This document shows, one piece after another, positions 5,301-10,709 of a DNA stretch of 10,709 nt (position 1 is the stretch's first letter; each line of letters starts with the position of its first letter). The notes under the pieces were generated by a model that ran no database searches, was not told the DNA's origin, and saw only the letters and a list, made by a program, of their open reading frames with translations. The stretch is taken from contig JAEZAI010000110.1 of NCBI GenBank assembly GCA_023427825.1, positions 1 to 10,709 on the forward strand. Direction: 5' to 3'. Source of the stretch: Actinomycetes bacterium. Lineage in GTDB: Bacteria > Actinomycetota > Acidimicrobiia > Acidimicrobiales > Microtrichaceae. The position numbers were made by a program, and so were the translations under genes.

Positions 5301-7103
5301 GTGAGTCTTGACTCGATCGACGTCGACGGGCTCGAGCGCAAGGACCGCGCCGAGCTCGCCACGATCGCTGAGGCGCTGGGCGGCAAGCCCACCAGCCGGA
5401 CGAAGAAGGCCGACATCATCGGCATGATCCTGGACCTCGCCGGCGTCACGTCGGGCGGGTCGGACGCCGAGACCTCCACCGACGAGCCGAGCGACAACGG
5501 TCGAGCCACCGACGCCGATGCCGACGCGTCGGACACCGATGACGCCACGGACACGTCGGACGAGCAGGCCGACGCGTCGAGCGACGCCGGGACCGCCGAC
5601 GCCGACGCCGACGCCGACAGCGCCACCTCCGACGAGGGCGGCCAGGGCCGGGATCGCGGCGGCCGCAACCAGAACGGCCAGGGCAATCAGCAGGGTCGCA
5701 ACCAGCAGACCAAGGGCGACGGCCAGGTCAAGGGCGACGGTCAGGGCAAGGGCGACGGCCAGCCCAAGGGCGACGGCCAGCCCAAGGGCGACGGACAGGC
5801 CAAGGGCGACGGTCAGGGCCAGGGCGGACAGAGCCAGGGTCAGGGCGGCCAGCAGGGCGAGGCCGAGCCCGGCAACCGCCGTCGCCGTCGTCGCCGGGGT
5901 CGCGATCGCGACCGCCAGGGCGAGGACGCCGGCAGCCAGCAGCACGACTCGCAGTGGGACGGCGAGCCCGTCGAGGTGAGCGGCTACCTGGACCTGCGCG
6001 ACGAGGGCTACGGCTTCCTCCGCGTGAAGGGCTTCCTGCCGAGCCGGGACGACGTCTACGTCTCGGTCAAGCAGACCCGCCAGCTCGGCCTCCGCAAGGG
6101 CGACTTCCTGGAGGGCGCCAGCCGTCCCGCCGGTCGCGGCGAGAAGAACCCGGCGCTGCTGCGCATCGACAAGGTCAACGGCCAGGACCCCGAGGTCGCC
6201 CGCAACCGTCCGCGGTTCGAGGACCTCACGCCGCTGTTCCCCGACGAGCGCCTGCGCCTGGAGCGCGAGGACCTGCCGGGCGACATGACGTCGCGGAGCG
6301 TCGACCTGATCGCGCCGATCGGCAAGGGCCAGCGCGGGTTGATCGTGTCGCCGCCGAAGGCCGGCAAGACGACGGTCATGAAGACGATCGCCCAGGCGAT
6401 CGAGCACAACAACCCCGAGGTCCACCTGATGGTCCTCCTGGTCGACGAGCGTCCCGAGGAGGTGACCGACATGCGTCGGTCCGTCCAGGGCGACGTGATC
6501 GCGTCCACGTTCGACCGCCCGTCCGACGAGCACACGCAGGTCGCCGAGCTCGCCAGCGAGCGCGCCAAGCGCCTGGTCGAGGAGGGCAAGGACGTGGTGA
6601 TCATCCTCGACGGGATCACCCGCCTGGCCCGGGCGTACAACCTGGCCGCACCGGCCACGGGCCGCATCATGTCGGGCGGCATCGACACCGGTGCGCTGTA
6701 CCCGCCCAAGAAGTTCTTCGGTGCGGCGCGCAACGTGGAGGAAGGCGGCTCGCTCACCATCCTGGCCACGGCGCTCGTCGAGACCGGCTCGAAGATGGAC
6801 GAGGTGATCTTCGAGGAGTTCAAGGGCACCGGCAACATGGAGCTCCGCCTCGACCGCCGCGCCGCCGAGAAGCGGATCTACCCGGCGATCGACGTGGACG
6901 CCTCCTCCACCCGCCACGAGGAGCTGCTCTTCGAGCGCACCCAGCTCCAGCAGGTGTGGAAGCTGCGTCGTGTCCTGTCCGGCCTGGCCGCCGAGGGCAA
7001 CACCGGCGCCGGTCTGGAGCTGCTCATCGACCGCATGCGCACGTTCCCGAACAACGACGTGTTCTTGGCGGAGATCGCAAAGGCGCCCGGCGTCCCCGGC
7101 TGA
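5301..7103 (+). CDS. rho: Transcription termination factor Rho with large disordered insert
   Basis: Rho is a hexameric RNA-dependent ATPase that ends transcription. The protein has 600 residues against about 420 in E. coli. In order it contains a RhoN SAP-like helical domain (about 10-48), a disordered insert (about 49-220), a cold-shock RNA-binding domain (about 223-297, [14 protein letters not shown]) and an ATPase core. Walker A is PPKAGKT (351-357, K356) and Walker B is [16 protein letters not shown] (D437). The conserved [29 protein letters not shown] and [11 protein letters not shown] stretches follow. The insert is first acidic (A, D, S, T), then six xKGDGQ units (137-172), then Q/G-rich, then seven arginines (193-199). 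Start GTG 5301 has GAGGG at 5286-5290, 10 nt upstream, and begins just before RhoN. Such inserts are known in actinobacterial Rho and widen RNA binding. Confidence 0.97.
   Translation: MSLDSIDVDGLERKDRAELATIAEALGGKPTSRTKKADIIGMILDLAGVTSGGSDAETSTDEPSDNGRATDADADASDTDDATDTSDEQADASSDAGTADADADADSATSDEGGQGRDRGGRNQNGQGNQQGRNQQTKGDGQVKGDGQGKGDGQPKGDGQPKGDGQAKGDGQGQGGQSQGQGGQQGEAEPGNRRRRRRRGRDRDRQGEDAGSQQHDSQWDGEPVEVSGYLDLRDEGYGFLRVKGFLPSRDDVYVSVKQTRQLGLRKGDFLEGASRPAGRGEKNPALLRIDKVNGQDPEVARNRPRFEDLTPLFPDERLRLEREDLPGDMTSRSVDLIAPIGKGQRGLIVSPPKAGKTTVMKTIAQAIEHNNPEVHLMVLLVDERPEEVTDMRRSVQGDVIASTFDRPSDEHTQVAELASERAKRLVEEGKDVVIILDGITRLARAYNLAAPATGRIMSGGIDTGALYPPKKFFGAARNVEEGGSLTILATALVETGSKMDEVIFEEFKGTGNMELRLDRRAAEKRIYPAIDVDASSTRHEELLFERTQLQQVWKLRRVLSGLAAEGNTGAGLELLIDRMRTFPNNDVFLAEIAKAPGVPG
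5709..5816 (+). repeat. Six 18 bp tandem repeats inside rho
   Basis: Six in-frame units of NNC-AAGGGCGACGGN-CAG encode T, V, G, P, P and A, each followed by KGDGQ. Units differ mainly in the first codon and at synonymous third positions, so selection appears to keep the peptide after the units multiplied. Copy number is likely to vary between strains. Confidence 0.95.
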
Positions 7104-7137
7104 GACCTGTCCGGCCGGCCGGCTCGCGGCGCTGCCA

Positions 7138-7174
7138 CCAGCGGGGCCCGCTGGCCCATCCGCCCGTCGGGCGG
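7138..7174 (+). terminator. Two adjacent inverted repeats after rho
   Basis: CCAGCGGG-G-CCCGCTGG (7138-7154) is followed at once by CCGCCC-GTC-GGGCGG (7160-7174), a 6 bp stem with a 3 nt loop. Together they could form two hairpins 35-70 nt past the rho stop. No T tract follows. CATACT at 7176-7181 directly after them resembles a -10 for rpmE, but its -35 match (TGGCCC, 7152-7157) is poor. Confidence 0.4.
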
Positions 7175-7210
7175 CCATACTGATCCGTCCCCCTCAACGC
7201 TTCGACAAGA

Positions 7211-7235
7211 GGGTCCCGCTCGGAAACCGGGGCCC
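7211..7235 (+). promoter_or_regulatory. Hairpin in the rpmE leader
   Basis: GGGTCCC (7211-7217) can pair with GGGGCCC (7229-7235) as seven base pairs including one G-U, with an 11 nt loop. It ends 5 nt before the GGAGAG Shine-Dalgarno (7241-7246). Ribosomal protein leaders that bind their own product are known for actinobacterial L31. I cannot confirm a match to that RNA family by eye. Confidence 0.3.
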
Positions 7236-7251
7236 GTCACGGAGAGACACC

Positions 7252-7545
7252 ATGAAGCCCGGCATCCACCCCGACTACCGCTACGTCGTGTTCCAGGACA
7301 CGTCGTCCGGCGACAAGTTCCTGACCCGGTCGACCATCGAGACTTCCGAGACGATCACCTGGGACGACGGGAACGAGTACCCCCTCGCCAAGGTCGAGAT
7401 CTCGGCGTTCACGCATCCGTTCTTCACGGGTCAGATGAAGATCGTCGACACCGCCGGTCGCGTGGAGCGCTTCGAGCGTCGCTACGGCAAGCGCCGCAAG
7501 GGTGCCAAGGCCGACGCGGGCGACGCCGGCGACGCCGGGGAGTGA
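7252..7545 (+). CDS. 50S ribosomal protein L31, cysteine-free (type B-like)
   Basis: L31 bridges the large and small ribosomal subunits. The 97-residue protein opens with [16 protein letters not shown] and carries the type B signature [18 protein letters not shown], then the common HPFFTG and [13 protein letters not shown]. It has no cysteine at all, so the four zinc ligands of type A L31 are absent and it should not need zinc. The genome position between rho and prfA is that of the usual rpmE, which is type A in Streptomyces and M. tuberculosis as I recall. A charged tail ([15 protein letters not shown]) extends beyond the usual end. The start ATG 7252 follows GGAGAG (7241-7246) by 5 nt. A strong hairpin begins 4 nt after the stop. 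The gene could be called rpmE or rpmE2, so I leave the symbol open. Confidence 0.93.
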   Translation: MKPGIHPDYRYVVFQDTSSGDKFLTRSTIETSETITWDDGNEYPLAKVEISAFTHPFFTGQMKIVDTAGRVERFERRYGKRRKGAKADAGDAGDAGE

Positions 7546-7549
7546 CCCC

Positions 7550-7570
7550 ACCGCTCGGTCCCCGAGCGGT
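7550..7570 (+). terminator. Strong hairpin after rpmE
   Basis: ACCGCTCGG and CCGAGCGGT form a perfect 9 bp stem with a TCC loop, beginning 4 nt after the stop codon. There is no T tract, as is common for actinobacterial terminators. It probably separates or attenuates rpmE from the genes after it. Confidence 0.65.
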
Positions 7571-7574
7571 CCAT

Positions 7575-7599
7575 GCCGCGGCGTCACCGTGCCCGCGGC
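7575..7599 (+). other. Second inverted repeat between rpmE and the next gene
   Basis: GCCGCGG and CCGCGGC are 7 bp arms around an 11 nt loop, 4 nt after the rpmE hairpin. It may reinforce termination or structure the leader of the next gene. A chance match is possible at this GC content. Confidence 0.35.
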
Positions 7600-7612
7600 C
7601 CGTCACCAACCC

Positions 7613-7617
7613 AGGAG
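7613..7617 (+). promoter_or_regulatory. Ribosome binding site deciding the start of the unknown gene
   Basis: AGGAG lies 7 nt before GTG 7625 and 13 nt before ATG 7631. The spacing favours the GTG. The frame is open further upstream, but only through the rpmE hairpins. Confidence 0.7.
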
Positions 7618-7624
7618 CGGTCCC

Positions 7625-8641
7625 GTGGGGATGAGCGACGAGCAGCGCGCCCGGCTGCTGCGTGCCCAGCTCGGCGCGCTCGTGCGGGACCTCACCGGCT
7701 CGTCGGTCGAACCGATCACGCTCGGCGCCAACGCCGCGGTCGTCGACGGCGGCGTGGCCCACGTGCTCTCGCAGGTCGCGGACGCAGCCACGCTCGCCGG
7801 GTCGATCGCCTGGACGCTGCGCCAGGGCGCGTCGTCGCTGGTGCTGTTCACCGACGACCTGGGCGCGGACATGGCCCGCATGGCCGGGTACTTCACGCTG
7901 CCGGTCGACGTCCGCGCCGTGCAGGGCGCCGGCTCCGTCCCGGTCGAGCCCGCCCCGCTGCCCGCGCCGGCGCCCGTCGGCCACGACGACGAGCTCGAGG
8001 CGCAGCTGCGCGACGCCGGGCTGGAGGTCGTGGTCGAGGACGGGATCGTCCGCGGCGAGGTCCAGGGGCTCGAGGTGGCGCGCCTGGTCGTGTGGCCCGT
8101 GGAGTCGGGCGGCGACGGCCGGTTGCACCTGGAGGCCGGGGTCGGTCGCTTCGACCGCGACGCGGTGGCCGCCATGCACCAGGGCGAGCCGCCGACCACC
8201 ACGCTCGCCCGTTCGGTCGGCATGGTCCGCGCCGAGCGCGTGCCCGGTGCCGCCACGCATCCGCTGTCCCGGCTGGCCCGGGAGCGCTGGCTGCGACGAT
8301 CGCTCGTCGAGGACCCGGCACGCGTGGGGGCCGCCGGACTGGAGCCGATCGAGACCACGGTCCGCCGCGACAGCGTCCGCGACGTCACCCCCGCCGCCGC
8401 AGCCGGCACCGCGGTCGACGGCTCGCCGCTCGTCGTCGTCTGCTCGACCGGTGCGGACCTCTCGTTCGTGCCCGTCGCCGCCGACACGCGCGAGCGATGG
8501 GACCCGGAAGCGTCGCTCGTGCTGGCGGTGCCCGAGCGTGACCGCCTGCCCACGCTCGATCGGCGGGCCGGCCTGCTCGACCGGCCGGCGACGGTGACGA
8601 CCGTGCCCGCACCGTGGCTCGACGGGAGCGGGTCGCGGTGA
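7625..8641 (+). CDS. Uncharacterised 338-residue protein upstream of prfA
   Basis: I do not recognise this protein. It shows no signal peptide, membrane segment or cysteine-rich motif, and looks cytosolic. The first part (1-103) reads as an alpha/beta domain with hydrophobic strands (AAVVDGGVAHVL, SSLVLFTDD). A proline-alanine linker (106-117) separates it from a larger second part with strands LEVVVEDGIVRGEV and LEVARLVVWPV, a helical HPLSRLARERWLRRSL stretch, and a C-terminal region with SPLVVVCSTGADLSFVPV and SLVLAVPERDRLP. GTG 7625 is chosen because AGGAG lies 7 nt upstream. ATG 7631 is in frame. Its TGA overlaps the prfA GTG by 4 nt (GTGA), so translation is probably coupled. Codon use matches the neighbours, so it looks like a resident gene. 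A role tied to translation is suggested only by position. Confidence 0.85.
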   Translation: MGMSDEQRARLLRAQLGALVRDLTGSSVEPITLGANAAVVDGGVAHVLSQVADAATLAGSIAWTLRQGASSLVLFTDDLGADMARMAGYFTLPVDVRAVQGAGSVPVEPAPLPAPAPVGHDDELEAQLRDAGLEVVVEDGIVRGEVQGLEVARLVVWPVESGGDGRLHLEAGVGRFDRDAVAAMHQGEPPTTTLARSVGMVRAERVPGAATHPLSRLARERWLRRSLVEDPARVGAAGLEPIETTVRRDSVRDVTPAAAAGTAVDGSPLVVVCSTGADLSFVPVAADTRERWDPEASLVLAVPERDRLPTLDRRAGLLDRPATVTTVPAPWLDGSGSR

Positions 8642-9717
8642 GCGATCCGACGCTGCTCACCCGTGCCGAGGGGCTGGAGCGCGAGCTGTCCGACACCGAG
8701 GCCCGGCTCGCGGACCCCGAGGTGGTGGCGGACCAACGCCGGTACGTGGAGCTGTCGCGCCGCTACCGCGCGCTGCAGCCGATCGTCGAGCGGGCGACCG
8801 CGCTGCGGACCGCCACGGACGACCTGGCAGCGGCCGAGGAGCTGCTCGCGTCGTCGAGCGGCGACGAGCGCGAGGCGTGGCGCGAGGAGGCGACCGCGGC
8901 GCGGGAGGCGATCGAGCGGCTCGAGTCCGAGCTCCGCATCCTGCTGCTGCCCCGCGACCCCAACGACGACCGCGACGTGATCGTGGAGATCCGCGGCGCC
9001 GAGGGCGGCGAGGAGGCGAACCTGTTCGCCCGCGACCTGCTCGAGATGTACCGGGGCTTCGCCGAGCGGCAGGGCTGGTCGGTCGAGGTCCTGTCGAGCT
9101 CTCCGTCCGACCTGGGCGGTGTCAGCGAAGTGGTGCTGCGCCTGGCCGGCGACGGGGTCTGGACCCGCATGAAGTTCGAGGCCGGACCGCACCGGGTGCA
9201 GCGCGTGCCGGTGACCGAGTCGCAGGGGCGCATCCACACGTCGTCGGCCACGGTCGTGGTGCTGCCCGAGGCGGACGAGGTCGACGTGCAGATCGACCCG
9301 AACGACCTGCAGATCGACGTGTACCGCTCCTCGGGTCCCGGCGGGCAGTCCGTGAACACGACCGACTCCGCAGTGCGCATCACCCACCTGCCGACCGGTC
9401 TGGTCGTGGCCATGCAGGACGAGAAGAGCCAGCTGCAGAACCGGGCGAAGGCGCTGCGGGTGCTGCGGTCCCGGCTGCTGCAGCTGGAGCAGGAGCGCGC
9501 CGCCGAGGAGGCCTCCGGCCAGAAGCGTGCGCAGATCGGCGGGGGCGGGCGCAGCGAGAAGGTCCGCACCTACAACTTCAAGGAGAGCCGGGTCACCGAC
9601 CACCGCATCGGCCTGACGCTGTACTCGCTGGACAAGGTGCTGTCGGGCGAGCTCGATGCGATCAGCGACGCACTGGTGGCCGACGAGCAGACCCGGAAGC
9701 TCGCCGAGCTCGGCTGA
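8638..9717 (+). CDS. prfA: Peptide chain release factor 1
   Basis: RF1 recognises UAA and UAG in the ribosomal A site and triggers peptide release. The 359-residue length is normal. The N-terminal helical domain (about 1-100) is followed by [18 protein letters not shown]. The stop-codon-reading tripeptide is PVT (191-193, within [14 protein letters not shown]), where E. coli RF1 has PAT. The catalytic GGQ is at 235-237 in [18 protein letters not shown], and conserved [17 protein letters not shown] follows. Start GTG 8638 overlaps the previous stop by 4 nt and has GGGAG 9 nt upstream. An in-frame start at 8614 lies inside the previous gene and would add 8 arginine-rich residues, which is less likely. 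PrmC, encoded next, methylates Q237. Confidence 0.97.
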   Translation: MSDPTLLTRAEGLERELSDTEARLADPEVVADQRRYVELSRRYRALQPIVERATALRTATDDLAAAEELLASSSGDEREAWREEATAAREAIERLESELRILLLPRDPNDDRDVIVEIRGAEGGEEANLFARDLLEMYRGFAERQGWSVEVLSSSPSDLGGVSEVVLRLAGDGVWTRMKFEAGPHRVQRVPVTESQGRIHTSSATVVVLPEADEVDVQIDPNDLQIDVYRSSGPGGQSVNTTDSAVRITHLPTGLVVAMQDEKSQLQNRAKALRVLRSRLLQLEQERAAEEASGQKRAQIGGGGRSEKVRTYNFKESRVTDHRIGLTLYSLDKVLSGELDAISDALVADEQTRKLAELG

Positions 9718-9725
9718 GGCCACCC

Positions 9726-10664
9726 GTGGACGACCTCCCGGACCAGACGACCGACGACGACCTCGCGGGCACCGTCACCTGGCGTGAGCTGCTCGCCGAG
9801 ACGATCGACCGGCTCGCCGGCGCCGGCGATCGGGGCGATGGCGACAACGTGGCCGATGCACGCACGGACGCGGCGCGGATCGTGGCGGAGGCCGCCGGCG
9901 TGACCGACGCCGAGCTGATCTCCGTGCTCGGCGAGCGGGCGACCGTCGGCGGCGTCACCCGCCTCGCTCGGATGACCGAGCGCCGCGCGGCGGGGGAGCC
10001 CCTCCAGTACGTGCTGGGCCACTGGCCGTTCCGGATGCTCGACCTCATGGTCGACCGCAGGGTGCTGATCCCGCGCCCCGAGACCGAGCAGGTGGTCGAG
10101 GTCGCGCTCCGCGAGCTCGACCGCGTCGGCGGCAGGGAGCGATCGACGACCGTGGTCGACCTCGGCACCGGCTCGGGTGCCATCGCGCTGGCCGTGGCGA
10201 CCGAGCGGGTGCGCACGTCGGTGTGGGCGACGGACGTGAGCGGGGCGGCGCTGGAGGTCGCTCGGGCCAACCTGGCCGTCACGGGACGGGCGGGCGCCCG
10301 GGTGCGCATCGAGCTGGGGGAGTGGTTCGCCGCGCTGCCCGACGAGCTGCGCGGCACCGTCGACCTGGTCGTGACCAACCCGCCGTACGTGCCGGCCGCC
10401 GCTCCGCTGCCGGCCGCCGTGGCCGACTGGGAGCCGCCGTCCGCGCTCCTCGCCGGTCCCGACGGCCTGGACGACGTCCGCCGCATCGTGGACGAAGCGC
10501 CGTCGTGGCTGACCGACGAGGGCGCGCTGGTCTGCGAGCTGTCGCCCGAGCAGGGCGCGACGGCCGTCGAGCTGGCGCTCGACAGCTTCGCGGAGGCCGA
10601 GCTGACCCCCGACCTGACCGGCCGCGACCGGGCGCTGGTCGCCCGCCGCCCCCGCCGCACCTGA
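9726..10664 (+). CDS. prmC: Peptide chain release factor N5-glutamine methyltransferase
   Basis: PrmC transfers a methyl group from S-adenosylmethionine to the GGQ glutamine of release factors, which speeds peptide release. The 312-residue protein has the helical N-terminal domain that binds the release factor (about 12-105). A hinge YVLGHWPFRMLDLMVDRRVL and RPETE follow. The methyltransferase domain carries motif I VDLGTGSGAIALAVA and the catalytic NPPY at 218-221, which binds the glutamine side chain. Start GTG 9726 lies 8 nt after the prfA stop, with GAGG (9716-9719) overlapping that stop 6 nt upstream. The acidic first 20 residues are not conserved in the family, so a later start is possible. 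Pairing with prfA is nearly universal in bacteria. Confidence 0.96.
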   Translation: MDDLPDQTTDDDLAGTVTWRELLAETIDRLAGAGDRGDGDNVADARTDAARIVAEAAGVTDAELISVLGERATVGGVTRLARMTERRAAGEPLQYVLGHWPFRMLDLMVDRRVLIPRPETEQVVEVALRELDRVGGRERSTTVVDLGTGSGAIALAVATERVRTSVWATDVSGAALEVARANLAVTGRAGARVRIELGEWFAALPDELRGTVDLVVTNPPYVPAAAPLPAAVADWEPPSALLAGPDGLDDVRRIVDEAPSWLTDEGALVCELSPEQGATAVELALDSFAEAELTPDLTGRDRALVARRPRRT

Positions 10665-10685
10665 ACGCGCCGGTTCTGTGATGCT

Positions 10686-10709
10686 TTTCCGGGGGGAATG
10701 CCCCGGAAA
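10686..10709 (+). terminator. Perfect hairpin at the window end
   Basis: TTTCCGGGG and CCCCGGAAA form a 9 bp stem around a 6 nt loop (GGAATG), starting 21 nt past the prmC stop. The window ends on its last base, so a following T tract cannot be seen. It probably ends the prfA-prmC transcript. It could also belong to the leader of the next gene. Confidence 0.55.

Noticed and set aside
5709..5816. Regular 18 bp repeats as a possible CRISPR-like array
   Set aside because: The units are contiguous, have no spacers, keep the rho reading frame and encode xKGDGQ.
5163..7178. Long open frame on the minus strand opposite rho (671 codons)
   Set aside because: It is a shadow of rho. Its alanine-valine-leucine-rich stretch, which looks like a membrane segment, is the complement of the KGDGQ and Q/G coding repeats.
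7625..8641. Unknown protein as a baeRF/eRF1-like rescue factor
   Set aside because: Position next to prfA suggested it, but I see no GGQ-like or catalytic glutamine motif and no convincing resemblance.
7603..9723. Long open frame on the minus strand opposite the unknown gene and prfA (706 codons)
   Set aside because: Composition is typical of antisense frames in high-GC DNA, and RF1 on the other strand is certain.

Overview
The window is GC-rich, densely coded DNA from an actinobacterium. Nearly every gene lies on the + strand, GTG starts dominate, and intergenic gaps are short. The order homoserine dehydrogenase, threonine synthase, (kinase position), rho, rpmE, prfA, prmC matches the conserved hom-thrC-thrB-rho-rpmE-prfA-prmC block that I remember from Mycobacterium and Streptomyces. 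The differences from that block (no thrB, a cysteine-free L31, an extra gene before prfA) suggest a deep branch such as Acidimicrobiia. That placement is inference.

Layout. Bases 1-2372 hold the 3' part of hom and all of thrC, spaced 5 nt apart. Bases 2373-3676 interrupt the block. They carry an antiparallel gene for a winged-helix plus DUF559/Vsr-like nuclease-fold protein, flanked by three copies of a ~41-51 bp palindromic repeat: two direct copies on the left and one inverted copy on the right. A 28 bp near-perfect palindrome sits on the gene's predicted start. Bases 3677-4837 encode an apgM-like alkaline-phosphatase-superfamily protein exactly where thrB normally sits. Bases 4838-5300 are a long non-coding leader with a candidate promoter and several inverted repeats. 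Bases 5301-7103 encode Rho with a large disordered insert that includes six KGDGQ repeats. Bases 7104-7251 are the rpmE leader, and 7252-7545 encode a cysteine-free L31. A strong hairpin follows, then an unrecognised 338-residue protein (7625-8641) whose stop overlaps the start of prfA (8638-9717). prmC (9726-10664) comes next, and a hairpin closes the window.

How the genes work together. hom and thrC catalyse two steps of threonine synthesis from aspartate semialdehyde. The intervening phosphorylation of homoserine has no canonical thrB here, and the apgM-like protein is the obvious candidate. Rho terminates transcription, L31 is a 50S ribosomal protein, RF1 releases peptides at UAA and UAG, and PrmC methylates the GGQ glutamine of RF1. 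The unknown gene is probably co-translated with prfA. The repeat-flanked nuclease-like gene looks like a cassette inserted into an otherwise ancestral housekeeping block.
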